Below are positions 13,518 to 22,633 of a stretch of DNA of 64,000 bases, piece after piece (the first letter of the stretch is position 1; every line of letters begins with the position of its first letter). Below the pieces are notes generated by a model that saw only the letters and a program-made list of their open reading frames with translations, did no database searches and was not told the DNA's origin. The translations under genes were made by a program, and so were the position numbers. Origin of the DNA: Mycetohabitans sp. B8 (GTDB lineage: Bacteria; Pseudomonadota; Gammaproteobacteria; Burkholderiales; Burkholderiaceae); NCBI RefSeq assembly GCF_021991875.1, contig NZ_JAHLKR010000011.1, forward strand, positions 62,001-126,000, written 5' to 3'.

Positions 13518-13689
13518 TTTTCGGTTCCTGTCGTGAGGGAGCGGACGTGCCTGCCGGCGCGCCACTGTGGTCAGGTCCCGCACGTGAATCTCGCCGGTTT
13601 CGTCCTTGTACCCCGATTTTCGTACATAGGTTTCGATTGCCGTGCACCGATCCGACCCCTCTTTAGAAACCGCGTACCACGCTACGCCG

Positions 13690-14814
13690 ATGCCCGATGT
13701 CGCCATCCTGGGCGGCGGCTTGTCCGGTCGCCTCATTGCGTGGCGGCTCGCGCGCGCGGGCCATCACGTCGCGTTGTATGAGCAAGGCGAGCCGAGCGGC
13801 CGCAGCGCAGCAGCGTGGGTCGCCGCGGCCATGCTCGCGCCGCTGGCCGAAGCTGCCAGTGCCGAGCCGTTGTTGGTGGAGCTGGGCGCCGCGTCGCTCG
13901 AGCGCTGGGCCGAATGGTTGCCGCAGCTGCCACAACCGGTGTTCTTTCAGCGCAACGGCACGTTGATTGTCTGGCATGCGGCCGATCGCGCCGAATGGCC
14001 CTTGTTCGAGCAGCGTGTGCGCGTGAACGCGCCCATTACGATGCTGCGCGACGGCATCGTCGCACTGCACGGCGCTCAGGTCACGCAAGCCGAGCCGGCG
14101 CTTGGTACACGTTTTCACGACGCGTGCCTGCTGCCTGGCGAGGGGCAACTGGACAATCGGCAGTTGCTGGTGGCGCTGGGGGCCGCGCTCGAAGAACTGC
14201 ATGTCGACACGCACTGGCATACCTGCGTGCGCGAGGATGCCCTGCCGGCTGCCGGTCTGGTGATTGATTGCCGTGGACTGGGCGCGAAGCGGGCATGGTC
14301 CGGTCTGCGCGGGTTGCGAGGCGAAGTCGCGCGGGTTCATGCGCCGGGCATTGGTCTGAGTCGGCCGGTGCGTCTGTTGCATCCGCGCTATCCGTTGTAT
14401 ATCGCGCCCAAGCAGGACGATCACTATGTGATCGGGGCCACCGAGATCGAGGGCGAGGACATGTCGCCGGTGAGCGTGCGCTCGGCGCTCGAGTTGTTGT
14501 CGGCGGCATACTCGCTGCATCCTGCCTTTGGTGAGGGCCGGATTCTTGAGCTAAACGCGCATTGCCGGCCCACACTGCCGGACCATCGCCCTGCGCTGTC
14601 GTGGGATGGCGCGTCGATGCTGCGCGTCAATGGCCTGTACCGCCACGGCTACATGATTGCGCCTGAGGTGGCGTGCGAAGCCGTGGCGTTCGCGGACGCG
14701 TTGCTCGATGGGCAGGTGCGCGATCCGGACGGTTTTGACGCATGGCGTGCCGCCTCGCGCTGGCCGATACTTTACCGTACGGCTGCGCTGCAGCCGTACC
14801 CGACTGACGCATAA
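13690..14814 (+). CDS. thiO: Glycine oxidase ThiO (FAD-dependent)
   Basis: This enzyme oxidises glycine to iminoglycine for the thiazole ring of thiamin. The dinucleotide fold VAILGGGLSGRLIAWRLARAG is at the N-terminus. The DAO-family pattern continues with AAAWVAAAMLAPLAEA and FFQRNGTLIVWH, and ends with the flavin-contact region LRVNGLYRHGYMIAPEVA. The ATG at 13690 puts the fold at residue 3; an in-frame GTG at 13642 would add 16 residues and cannot be excluded, since neither has a strong ribosome-binding site. It is the first gene after the TPP riboswitch and is followed five bases later by thiS. Confidence 0.9.
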   Translation: MPDVAILGGGLSGRLIAWRLARAGHHVALYEQGEPSGRSAAAWVAAAMLAPLAEAASAEPLLVELGAASLERWAEWLPQLPQPVFFQRNGTLIVWHAADRAEWPLFEQRVRVNAPITMLRDGIVALHGAQVTQAEPALGTRFHDACLLPGEGQLDNRQLLVALGAALEELHVDTHWHTCVREDALPAAGLVIDCRGLGAKRAWSGLRGLRGEVARVHAPGIGLSRPVRLLHPRYPLYIAPKQDDHYVIGATEIEGEDMSPVSVRSALELLSAAYSLHPAFGEGRILELNAHCRPTLPDHRPALSWDGASMLRVNGLYRHGYMIAPEVACEAVAFADALLDGQVRDPDGFDAWRAASRWPILYRTAALQPYPTDA

Positions 14815-14819
14815 ATTAT

Positions 14820-15017
14820 ATGGATATCCAGATCAACAACCAGCCGTTCTCGTTGCCTGACGATGCGCGCCTTGCCGACGCACTGGCCTCGTATGGTGCG
14901 GTGCCGCCGTACGCGGTCGCGATCAACGGCGAATTCGTACCACGCGCGCAGCATCCTGCGCGTACGCTCACGCAAGGTGACCGAATCGACGTCGTCAAGC
15001 CCGTTGCAGGCGGATGA
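14820..15017 (+). CDS. thiS: Sulfur carrier protein ThiS
   Basis: The 65-residue ubiquitin-fold protein ends in the required Gly-Gly (VKPVAGG). This terminus is adenylylated and then thiocarboxylated to donate sulfur for the thiazole ring. N-terminal strand DIQINNQPFSLP and AVAINGEFVPR match the family. It sits between thiO and thiG in the same direction. Confidence 0.93.
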   Translation: MDIQINNQPFSLPDDARLADALASYGAVPPYAVAINGEFVPRAQHPARTLTQGDRIDVVKPVAGG

Positions 15018-15095
15018 CGCATTAACGGTATGCCACGCGAGCCGACAACCTGGCCCGACAACCTGGCCCATAGGTCACCGAAACTGACGGAGACA

Positions 15096-15956
15096 ATGAT
15101 GAATTCGCATTCCACTGCCGACGCGCTGATCCTGTACGGACAACCCTTCACAAGTCGGCTGTTGCTCGGCACTTCGCGCTATCCGTCGCTGCATGCGCTC
15201 GAGGCCTCGCTCGTGGCCGCGCGGCCCGCGATGGTCACCGTCGCGCTGCGGCGCCAGTTGGCCGCGCAGGGCGACGCCGACGTCGGGTTTTTTGACGCGC
15301 TGAAGCGCCAGGGTGCCGCGCTGTTGCCCAACACCGCCGGTTGCCATACTGTGAAGGAGGCGGTGACGACCGCGCAGATGGCCCGCGAAGTGTTCGAAAC
15401 TGACTGGATCAAGCTCGAGCTAATTGGGGACGACTACACGTTGCAGCCGGATCCGGTCGGTTTGATCGAGGCGGCCGACATCCTCGTGCGGGACGGCTTC
15501 AAGGTATTACCGTATTGCACGGAGGACCTCGTCGTCGCGCGGCGACTGCTCGACGTCGGCTGCGAGGCGTTAATGCCGTGGGGCGCCCCGATCGGAACCG
15601 GCAAGGGAGTGGTGAACCCGTATGGGCTCAAACTGCTGCGCGAGCGCCTGACGCACGTACCGCTGATCGTCGACGCAGGGCTAGGTGTGCCGTCGCACGC
15701 GTGTCAGGTGATGGAGTGGGGGTTTGACGCCGTGCTGCTCAACACGGCGGTGTCGCAGGCGGCGCGGCCCGAGGCGATGGCGCGGGCATTCGCGAGCGCG
15801 GTTGATGCGGGTCGCGAAGCGTACTTGGCCGGGCCGATGCCGCAACGCGACAGCGCGCATGCGAGTACGCCGGTGGTTGGCATGCCGTTCTGGCACCAGG
15901 ACGGCTATAGCACGCCGGAAGGCGCCGCCGTCCCGCCGTCGGATGAGCGCACGTGA
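15096..15956 (+). CDS. thiG: Thiazole synthase ThiG
   Basis: This TIM-barrel enzyme assembles the thiazole phosphate from deoxyxylulose phosphate, iminoglycine and ThiS thiocarboxylate. Family motifs include [10 protein letters not shown] near the start, [15 protein letters not shown], the strand with the Schiff-base lysine [18 protein letters not shown], and the phosphate-binding end [13 protein letters not shown] then [17 protein letters not shown]. The ATG at 15096 (286 residues) has GACGGAG just upstream; the open frame before it is unrelated. The stop overlaps the thiE GTG by three bases, indicating coupling. Confidence 0.94.
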   Translation: MMNSHSTADALILYGQPFTSRLLLGTSRYPSLHALEASLVAARPAMVTVALRRQLAAQGDADVGFFDALKRQGAALLPNTAGCHTVKEAVTTAQMAREVFETDWIKLELIGDDYTLQPDPVGLIEAADILVRDGFKVLPYCTEDLVVARRLLDVGCEALMPWGAPIGTGKGVVNPYGLKLLRERLTHVPLIVDAGLGVPSHACQVMEWGFDAVLLNTAVSQAARPEAMARAFASAVDAGREAYLAGPMPQRDSAHASTPVVGMPFWHQDGYSTPEGAAVPPSDERT

Positions 15957-17080
15957 GCAGTCCCTTCCCGTGGGGACGCGAGGTTTTTTACCCGCCTGCT
16001 GCAGACGAACTGTTGGAGGCGGCCGAGCGGATTCGCGCACGGTTGGATGATGGGCCGCGCGCCAGCCAGTCTGTGCGTATTTGTCTCGCGCCGCCGCCGC
16101 AGCCCGGGCCCGGTGACGTGATCGTGGCGACCGATGCGCAGCCGCATGCGGTCGATGTCGCGCGCTGGGTGGCTGCCGGCGCCACGGTGCTGGACGCGTC
16201 GGCGCGTGCCATGCGGTTGCATCAAGGCGATATGGTCCGCACGTTGGAGGCCACGCCGTGCGGCGACTGGATCGCGGCGTTCGCCGCGTTTATCGATTGT
16301 GGTTGCGTGCCGCACGATGCGTTGTGCCTCGCCCTGGCGTGGCGGCAGGGCGACGAGTATGCGCAGGACCCATGGCCGAGCGACTTGTCGCGCTTTCCGC
16401 GCGTGCTGGGGTTGCCCAATGCGCCTGTGCAGCCGTTCGCCGCGTGCCCGGCGGCGCTGGGTCTGTATCCGGTGGTGCCGACGGCCGACTGGATCGAGCG
16501 GTTGCTACCGCTCGGTGTGCGGACTGTGCAACTGCGCCGCAAGGTTGACGAGGCGGACGACGCGGCGGATTCGCGCGAGTTAGCCGTGCTGCGGGCCGAC
16601 GTGCGCCGCGCCGTTGTGGCGGGCCGCCGCTATGAGGGCGCACGCGTGTTCATCAACGACCACTGGCAACTGGCAATGGACGAACGTGCATACGGCGTGC
16701 ATCTAGGCCAGGAGGATTTGCAGCGCGCGGACATCGGTGCGCTGGCGCACGCGGGGCTGCGGCTGGGTCTGTCCTCGCACGGATACTACGAGATATTGGT
16801 GGCGCTGCACTTCAAGCCGAGCTATGTCGCGCTGGGTGCGGTGTTTCCGACCAACACCAAGGCGATGCCCAGCGCGCCGCAAGGGCTTGCGCGACTCGCG
16901 CGCTACGTGCGGCTGCTGGACGGCGTGGTGCCCTGCGTGGCAATCGGTGGTATCGACTTGCAGACGCTGGACGACGTGCTGGCCACGGGGGTACGCGGCG
17001 CCGCGGTTGTGCGTGCGATAACGCAGGCCCACGACGTCGAAAAAGCAATCTTTGCGTTGCAAAGAGGGTTTACCCGATAA
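15953..17080 (+). CDS. thiE: Thiamine-phosphate synthase with N-terminal extension
   Basis: The C-terminal half (about residues 165-375) is a ThiE barrel joining thiazole and pyrimidine moieties. It shows [35 protein letters not shown] and the phosphate-binding [22 protein letters not shown] follows. The first ~165 residues are additional. They carry short stretches reminiscent of the ThiD kinase fold ([23 protein letters not shown]), but I see no GTGC kinase signature, so this may be a degenerate or accessory domain. The GTG start overlaps the thiG stop (GTGA). Confidence 0.87.
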   Translation: MSSPFPWGREVFYPPAADELLEAAERIRARLDDGPRASQSVRICLAPPPQPGPGDVIVATDAQPHAVDVARWVAAGATVLDASARAMRLHQGDMVRTLEATPCGDWIAAFAAFIDCGCVPHDALCLALAWRQGDEYAQDPWPSDLSRFPRVLGLPNAPVQPFAACPAALGLYPVVPTADWIERLLPLGVRTVQLRRKVDEADDAADSRELAVLRADVRRAVVAGRRYEGARVFINDHWQLAMDERAYGVHLGQEDLQRADIGALAHAGLRLGLSSHGYYEILVALHFKPSYVALGAVFPTNTKAMPSAPQGLARLARYVRLLDGVVPCVAIGGIDLQTLDDVLATGVRGAAVVRAITQAHDVEKAIFALQRGFTR

Positions 17081-17207
17081 TGCGGGGCTCGCCTGCCATT
17101 TCCCTACGCCGCGAAGGCGGCATATAAGCGGTCTTGCGCACAGTTCACGTCGGGGTTTTAGGCGGCAGATCCGCTTTAGGCCCTATAATCCGCGTTCCGT
17201 GCTTTTG

Positions 17208-18053
17208 ATGACCGCCTACGTGCCGCCCACCACCTCCGATATCCTGCTTGAGCTGCGCGACGTTGCTTTCGGCTACAGCGCTGAGCGGCTCGTGCTCCAG
17301 AACCTGAACATGCGTTTCAAGCGTGGACAGGTGGTTGCGATCATGGGCGGCTCCGGGTGCGGCAAGACGACGGTGTTGCGGCTCATCGGTGCGCAGGTGC
17401 GTGCCAACCGAGGCCAGGTGCTGTTCCGTGGCGAGGACGTTGGTGCAATGGGCCCCCAGGCGGTCTACGCAGCGCGGCGCAAGATGGGCATGTTGTTCCA
17501 GTTCGGGGCGTTGTTTACTGACATGTCGGTGTTCGACAACGTCGCATTCCCGCTGCGCGAGCATACGGACCTGCCAGAGGAGTTGATCCGCGATCTCGTG
17601 TTGATGAAACTCAACGCGGTCGGCTTGCGCGGCGCACGCAACTTGGTGCCGTCCGAAGTGTCGGGCGGCATGGCGCGCCGGGTTGCGCTGGCCCGGGCGA
17701 TCGCGCTCGACCCCGAACTGATGATGTACGATGAGCCGTTCGCGGGACTGGATCCGATCTCGCTGGGCATTACCGCGAAACTGATCCGTACCCTCAATAC
17801 CGCGCTCGGCGCCACGTCGATCCTCGTGACGCACGATGTGCCGGAGTCGTTTGCGATCGCAGACTACGTGTATTTCATTGCGAATGGACGGGTGCTTGCC
17901 GAGGGTACGCCCGCGCAGTTGCGCGCGTCGCAGGACCCGAGCGTGCGGCAGTTCATCGACGGCGCGCCTGATGGTCCCTTTCATTTTCACTATGCGAGCG
18001 CGCCGCTGGAGGCGGACTTCGGTCTTGGCGTCGCGCCGCGCGCAGGAGAGTAG
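17208..18053 (+). CDS. mlaF: Mla phospholipid transport ATPase MlaF
   Basis: This is the cytoplasmic ATPase of the Mla system, which keeps outer-membrane lipid asymmetric. Walker A GGSGCGKTT is near residue 46, the signature VSGGMARRVALARA near 150, and Walker B LMMYDEPFAGLD near 171. The last 25 residues (HFHYASAPLEADF) match the tail common in MlaF/Mkl proteins. The ATG at 17208 fits the family N-terminus; upstream in-frame codons do not. mlaE begins three bases after the stop. Confidence 0.94.
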   Translation: MTAYVPPTTSDILLELRDVAFGYSAERLVLQNLNMRFKRGQVVAIMGGSGCGKTTVLRLIGAQVRANRGQVLFRGEDVGAMGPQAVYAARRKMGMLFQFGALFTDMSVFDNVAFPLREHTDLPEELIRDLVLMKLNAVGLRGARNLVPSEVSGGMARRVALARAIALDPELMMYDEPFAGLDPISLGITAKLIRTLNTALGATSILVTHDVPESFAIADYVYFIANGRVLAEGTPAQLRASQDPSVRQFIDGAPDGPFHFHYASAPLEADFGLGVAPRAGE

Positions 18054-18056
18054 CGC

Positions 18057-18824
18057 ATGATCGCCACGGTTGGCCGCGCCGTTCTCGACGGCCTTTCGCG
18101 CACGGGCTACGGCGCCCGCATGTTCGCGCGGCTTGCATCGGAGTGCTTCCCATTGCTGCGGCGCCCGCGCACCGTCACCCAGCAGATCCACTTCCTGGGT
18201 AATTATTCACTTGTCATCATCGCCGTTTCAGGGTTGTTCGTCGGCTTCGTTCTGGGCTTGCAGGGCTACAACACGCTGAATCGCTACGGCTCCGAGCAGG
18301 CGCTCGGGCTGTTGGTCGCGCTGTCGCTGGTGCGCGAGCTGGGGCCGGTGGTTACCGCGCTGCTGTTCGCCGGACGCGCTGGTACGTCGCTGACCGCGGA
18401 GATCGGCCTGATGAAGGCGGGCGAGCAGTTGAGCGCGATGGAAATGATGGCGGTGGACCCGATCCGGGTCGTCGTCGCACCGCGATTCTGGGCTGGCGTG
18501 ATCGCGATGCCGATCCTGGCGGCGATCTTCAGCGCGGTCGGCATTGTCGGCGGGTATTTCGTTGGTGTGGTATTGATCGGCGTGGATCCCGGCGCGTTCT
18601 GGTCCCAGATGCAATCGGGCGTCGACCTGCGGCAGGACATCGGCAACGGCGTGATCAAGAGCATCGTGTTCGGCTTCGCGGTGACTTTCGTCGCGCTGTT
18701 CCAAGGCTATGAAGCCAAGCCGACCCCCGAAGGCGTGTCGCGCGCGACGACTAAGACGGTCGTGTTCGCATCGTTGGCAGTACTCGGGTTGGACTTTCTG
18801 CTGACCGCGCTGATGTTCAATTAA
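18057..18824 (+). CDS. mlaE: Mla transport permease MlaE
   Basis: The 255-residue polytopic inner-membrane protein has several long hydrophobic helices. Family signatures include [19 protein letters not shown], the conserved [23 protein letters not shown], and [21 protein letters not shown]. It pairs with MlaF as the permease dimer. The gene follows mlaF after three bases. Confidence 0.95.
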   Translation: MIATVGRAVLDGLSRTGYGARMFARLASECFPLLRRPRTVTQQIHFLGNYSLVIIAVSGLFVGFVLGLQGYNTLNRYGSEQALGLLVALSLVRELGPVVTALLFAGRAGTSLTAEIGLMKAGEQLSAMEMMAVDPIRVVVAPRFWAGVIAMPILAAIFSAVGIVGGYFVGVVLIGVDPGAFWSQMQSGVDLRQDIGNGVIKSIVFGFAVTFVALFQGYEAKPTPEGVSRATTKTVVFASLAVLGLDFLLTALMFN

Positions 18825-18910
18825 TGGATGGACCCGGCGCCACGGCGCGCCGGCACGACTGCGTGCGCGATCCCCGTGCGGCACGCAGCGACAACAGCTA
18901 TTCCGATGGG

Positions 18911-19489
18911 ATGACGATGAAGAAAAACGCTCTGGACTTCTGGGTCGGCTTATTCGTGGTGCTCGGTTTTGTTGCGCTGCTGTTCCTGGCGCTCAAGGCT
19001 GGCAATATGAGTTCGCTGTCGTTTCAATCCACCTACTCGGTGAAAATGAAGTTCGACAACATCGGTGGACTGAAGCCGCGCGCGGCGGTCAAGAGCGCCG
19101 GTGTGACGGTGGGTCGTGTGCAGAGCATCGGATTCGATACGCAGACTTATCAGGCACTGGTTACGATCGACGTGTTTAAGCAGTACACGTTCCCGAAGGA
19201 CTCGTCGGCCAAGATCCTAACCGCGGGCCTGCTCGGCGAGCAGTACATCGGCCTGGATCCGGGAGGCGATGAGCAGTTGCTCAAGGATGGCGACACGCTC
19301 ACGATGACGCAGTCCGCGATCGTGCTGGAAAGCCTAATCAGCCAATTCCTGTACAGCAAGGCGGCGGATGCGGGTGCGGGCAAACCGGCCGCGCCTGCCG
19401 CGCCCGCTCCGGCGGTGCCCGGGCCCGCCGGGGCCAGCCTTGGCGCATCTCAAACCCAAGTCGCGCCGGCAAGCGCGACGGCAAACTGA
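18911..19489 (+). CDS. mlaD: Mla MCE-domain substrate-binding protein MlaD
   Basis: One N-terminal membrane helix (LDFWVGLFVVLGFVALLFLAL) is followed by an MCE domain. The domain includes VKMKFDNIGGLKPRAAVKSAGVTVGRV and ILTAGLLGEQYIGLDPGG. MlaD forms a hexameric ring in the periplasm that carries phospholipid to MlaFE. About 40 Ala/Pro-rich residues end the protein. Starts at 18911 (MTMKKNAL) or 18917 (MKKNAL) are both plausible. The open frame reaching back to the mlaE stop is probably not translated. Confidence 0.92.
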   Translation: MTMKKNALDFWVGLFVVLGFVALLFLALKAGNMSSLSFQSTYSVKMKFDNIGGLKPRAAVKSAGVTVGRVQSIGFDTQTYQALVTIDVFKQYTFPKDSSAKILTAGLLGEQYIGLDPGGDEQLLKDGDTLTMTQSAIVLESLISQFLYSKAADAGAGKPAAPAAPAPAVPGPAGASLGASQTQVAPASATAN

Positions 19490-19500
19490 GGGGAAGCAGC

Positions 19501-20523
19501 ATGACAACGATGCGAGCCACCGTTGTGGTTGCGGCCGCTGCGATGGCGCTGGGCGGTTGTGCGACGGTGAAGACGCCGTCGAAGCAAGACCCGCTGGAAG
19601 GATTTAACCGGACGATGTTCGAATTCAACGATACGCTGGACCGCGTGGCGATGAAGCCGGTGGCGCGCGCCTATAACTGGGCGTTGCCTCAATTCGCCCG
19701 CGATCGTGTGTCGAGCTTCTTCTCGAACATCGGTGACGTGTATATTGCCGCTAACAATTTGTTGCAAGGCAAGATCACCGCGGGCACGGAAGACATCATG
19801 CGCGTAGCGATCAATAGCACATTCGGGCTGGGCGGGCTGTTCGACTTTGCCAGCCAGGCCAGGTTGCCGAAACACCAATCGGACTTCGGCGTCACGTTGG
19901 GCCACTATGGCGTGCCGCCGGGCCCGTACCTCGTGCTGCCACTGCTTGGGCCCAGCACCGTGCGTGATGCGGCAGGCCTGCTGGTCGACTGGCAGGGCGA
20001 CCTGACTGCCTATATGCGTCCGATCTGGCTGCGCACGACGCTGTATGGTGTGCGCATCGTCAGTACGCGCGCGGCGTTGCTCGGTGCGACCGACCTGCTG
20101 TCTAATGCGGCGCTCGACAAGTATTCGTTCGTGCGCAATGCCCATTTGCAACGGCGCCAGTACCTGATTTCGGATGGCAATCCGCCGCCGCCCGCGTACG
20201 ACGATGAATCGGGCGCCGACACCGGCCCGACCGACGATGGCGCACCGACGCCTGGCGCCGAAGGTGCGCCGGCTGCCGGTGCTACCGGAACTGCTGGCGG
20301 CAGTCTTGCCCACCCGGTGGTGACGCGACCACTGGTACCGGCCGCCGCACCGCGGCCCGACGCGGCGCAGGGGGCATCGGCCCCACAACGGCAGGAGCTG
20401 ACCGGCGCGGCCGGGCCGGATGCTGCGGCGGCGCGATTGGCGTCGGAGACGCATGTGCCAAGCCAGCAGATGATTCCACCCGGCGGCCGCCCCTATAGCT
20501 TTCCGAATCTTCGGTTTAGGTGA
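19501..20523 (+). CDS. mlaA: Outer-membrane lipoprotein MlaA (VacJ)
   Basis: MlaA removes mislocalised phospholipids from the outer leaflet. A lipoprotein signal with lipobox LGGC (Cys20) starts the protein. The VacJ core follows: DPLEGFNRTMFEFND, VYIAANNLLQGK, INSTFGLGGLFDFAS, and GVPPGPYLVLPLLGPSTVRDA. The core ends near residue 225. The last ~110 residues are Ala/Pro/Gly-rich and low in predicted structure, making this longer than typical family members. It lies inside the operon between mlaD and mlaC. Confidence 0.94.
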   Translation: MTTMRATVVVAAAAMALGGCATVKTPSKQDPLEGFNRTMFEFNDTLDRVAMKPVARAYNWALPQFARDRVSSFFSNIGDVYIAANNLLQGKITAGTEDIMRVAINSTFGLGGLFDFASQARLPKHQSDFGVTLGHYGVPPGPYLVLPLLGPSTVRDAAGLLVDWQGDLTAYMRPIWLRTTLYGVRIVSTRAALLGATDLLSNAALDKYSFVRNAHLQRRQYLISDGNPPPPAYDDESGADTGPTDDGAPTPGAEGAPAAGATGTAGGSLAHPVVTRPLVPAAAPRPDAAQGASAPQRQELTGAAGPDAAAARLASETHVPSQQMIPPGGRPYSFPNLRFR

Positions 20524-20621
20524 GCATGCTTCGCGGCGAATGAAACTCGCACTGTGCAATTCGCTCCAATGTTCGATGATCGTTGACCATAGCGGAAAGA
20601 AAAATCGATAGGACTAAGTTA

Positions 20622-21260
20622 ATGAAAAAATTTTTACTGATCCCCGTCGTTGCTACGTTGTTGTCATTCAGTGCCGGTTCATTTGCCGATGCGCCGGCCA
20701 TTGATATGGGCACACCGGATGGGCTGGTGAAATCGGTGACGACCGATGTGCTGGGCATCGTGCGCGCCGACCCGTCGATCAAAGCCGGCGACATCGATCG
20801 GATCACGCAGGTCGTCAACCAGAAGATCCTGCCGTACACTGACTTCGCGAGGACAACGCGTCTGGTCATGGGGCGGCACTGGCGCACCGCGACGCCGCCG
20901 CAGCAGCAGCAGATCGTCGAGCAATTCAAGCTGCTGCTGATCCGAACCTATTCCGGGGCGCTGTCGCAGGTGGGCAATCAAGAAATCCGGTACCAGCCGT
21001 TGCGCGCGGCGCCGACCGATACCGACGTCGTCGTGCGCTCGACGGTCATCAACAATGGTCAGCCGATCGAGCTCGACTATCGGATGGAGAAGACCGCGCA
21101 TGGCTGGCGGGTCTATGATTTGAACGTCGCCGGTGCGTGGCTCGTGCAGACATACCAGCAACAGTTCAATGAACAGATCCAGCAACATGGGATCGATGGC
21201 TTGATCACCTACCTATCGCAGAAGAATACATCGGCCGCCGCGGCCAAGAGCACATCGTGA
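20622..21260 (+). CDS. mlaC: Periplasmic phospholipid shuttle MlaC
   Basis: A Sec signal peptide (MKKFLLIPVVATLLSFSAGSFA) precedes the Tol-Tol-Ttg2 fold. Family-conserved regions include YTDFARTTRLVMGRHWRTATPPQQQQ and the C-terminal DLNVAGAWLVQTYQQQF. MlaC ferries lipid between MlaA and MlaD. The ATG at 20622 follows an AGGA box; the upstream TTG in frame lies before the signal peptide and was rejected. The stop overlaps mlaB by four bases. Confidence 0.93.
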   Translation: MKKFLLIPVVATLLSFSAGSFADAPAIDMGTPDGLVKSVTTDVLGIVRADPSIKAGDIDRITQVVNQKILPYTDFARTTRLVMGRHWRTATPPQQQQIVEQFKLLLIRTYSGALSQVGNQEIRYQPLRAAPTDTDVVVRSTVINNGQPIELDYRMEKTAHGWRVYDLNVAGAWLVQTYQQQFNEQIQQHGIDGLITYLSQKNTSAAAAKSTS

Positions 21261-21532
21261 CGACCTTCGAAATGCACCCGGCACTGACGGTCGCGACGGC
21301 GAACGCCACGCTCAAGGCTGGCCTGAACCATATCGCCGGCGGCGCAACCGGTGTGGATTGCGCCCGCCTGCGGCAATTTGATTCGTCGGCATTAGCGGTA
21401 TTGCTGGCGTGGCAACGTGCGGCTCGCGCGCGTGGCGCCGCGTCGTTCTCGATTTTGAACCTGCCCGACGGATTGGCCAGCCTTGCCCAGGCCTACGGCG
21501 TCCAGGCGCTGGTTTCGTCAGGCCGACATTGA
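21257..21532 (+). CDS. mlaB: STAS-domain protein MlaB
   Basis: The 91-residue cytoplasmic STAS protein has the family core VDCARLRQFDSSALAVLLAWQRA, including the conserved serine pair after Asp. MlaB stabilises MlaF and is needed for transport. It starts with GTG overlapping the mlaC stop (GTGA), so the six Mla genes form one coupled operon. Confidence 0.88.
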   Translation: MTTFEMHPALTVATANATLKAGLNHIAGGATGVDCARLRQFDSSALAVLLAWQRAARARGAASFSILNLPDGLASLAQAYGVQALVSSGRH

Positions 21533-21609
21533 CGCTGTCACGTCATCCCAGGTGACGGCGCGGACCATGCGAGCGATCGGCTTCCTCGCGGCGACCCGCT
21601 GACTTCGCC

Positions 21610-21615
21610 TATAAT
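21610..21615 (+). promoter_or_regulatory. Candidate -10 box for the ABC-2 transporter pair
   Basis: A perfect TATAAT lies 92 bp before the ATPase start. No convincing -35 hexamer is present at the usual distance, so it could depend on an activator or be fortuitous. Confidence 0.3.
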
Positions 21616-21706
21616 CAACGGTTTTTTAGGCGCTTGATAGGCCGCCCGCGCAGCCTGCATGGGCGAGCCTGCACAAACCCTGCCGGCGCCGTCGTGCCGC
21701 ACACTC

Positions 21707-22633
21707 ATGCCAGCCATAGAAATCCACAACGTCAAGAAGCGCTATCGCGATCTGCAGGCGCTCAAAGGCGTGTCGTTCACCGTTGAAGATGGTGAGTTCT
21801 TCGGATTGCTCGGCCCCAATGGCGCAGGCAAGACGACGCTCATCAGCATTCTCGCGGGTCTGGCGCGCGCGCATGAAGGATCGATTGCGGTGCGTGGTCA
21901 CGATGTCGTGACGGACTTCAGGCGCGCACGGCGCGCGCTGGGCGTGGTGCCACAAGAATTGGTTTTCGACCCCTTTTTTACCGTGCGTGAATGCCTTCGC
22001 ATCCAGTCCGGCTATTTCGGTTTGGCCCGCAACGACGATTGGATCGACGAGGTGATGGCCAATCTGGACCTGACCGAGAAGGCAGACGTCAACATGCGTG
22101 CGTTATCCGGCGGAATGAAGCGGCGCGTACTGGTCGCGCAGGCGCTTGTGCATCGTCCGCCGGTGATCGTGCTGGACGAGCCGACCGCGGGCGTGGACGT
22201 AGAATTGCGCCAGACACTGTGGAAATTCATCTCGCGGCTCAACCGCGAAGGGCATACGATCGTGTTGACCACGCACTACTTGGAAGAGGCTGAGTCGCTG
22301 TGTGACCGCATCGCCATGCTGCGTCGCGGCGAGATGGTTGCGCTCGAGCGCACCGGTGCGTTGCTGCAGCGCTTCAGCGGACTGCAGTTGTTCGTGCGAG
22401 TGAGCGCAGGCAGGGTGCCGGCGCAGGTCAGGGCTCTGGAGATCGGCACGCCCGATCCGGCGGGCCGGCAGCACCTGCTGCGGCTGGACTCGTATGACGA
22501 CGTGGAGCCGATTCTTGCGCAATGCCGTGCGGCCGGCTGCCGGTTTGACGAGATCGACGTGCGCAAAGCCGACCTGGAAGACGTGTTCGTGCAGATCATG
22601 AATGCGCCCGACACTGTGGAGGGGCTGGCATGA
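21707..22633 (+). CDS. ABC-2 type exporter ATPase (YadG-like)
   Basis: The 308-residue ATPase has Walker A GPNGAGKTT near residue 37, the signature LSGGMKRRVLVAQAL, and Walker B VIVLDEPTAGVD. It has the C-terminal extension that many CcmA/YadG-type ATPases carry (EIDVRKADLEDVFVQIMN). The ATG at 21707 begins MPAIEIHNVKKRY, the usual N-terminus; the longer frame was rejected. Its stop overlaps the permease ATG, so the two are one exporter. The substrate is unknown. Confidence 0.88.
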   Translation: MPAIEIHNVKKRYRDLQALKGVSFTVEDGEFFGLLGPNGAGKTTLISILAGLARAHEGSIAVRGHDVVTDFRRARRALGVVPQELVFDPFFTVRECLRIQSGYFGLARNDDWIDEVMANLDLTEKADVNMRALSGGMKRRVLVAQALVHRPPVIVLDEPTAGVDVELRQTLWKFISRLNREGHTIVLTTHYLEEAESLCDRIAMLRRGEMVALERTGALLQRFSGLQLFVRVSAGRVPAQVRALEIGTPDPAGRQHLLRLDSYDDVEPILAQCRAAGCRFDEIDVRKADLEDVFVQIMNAPDTVEGLA

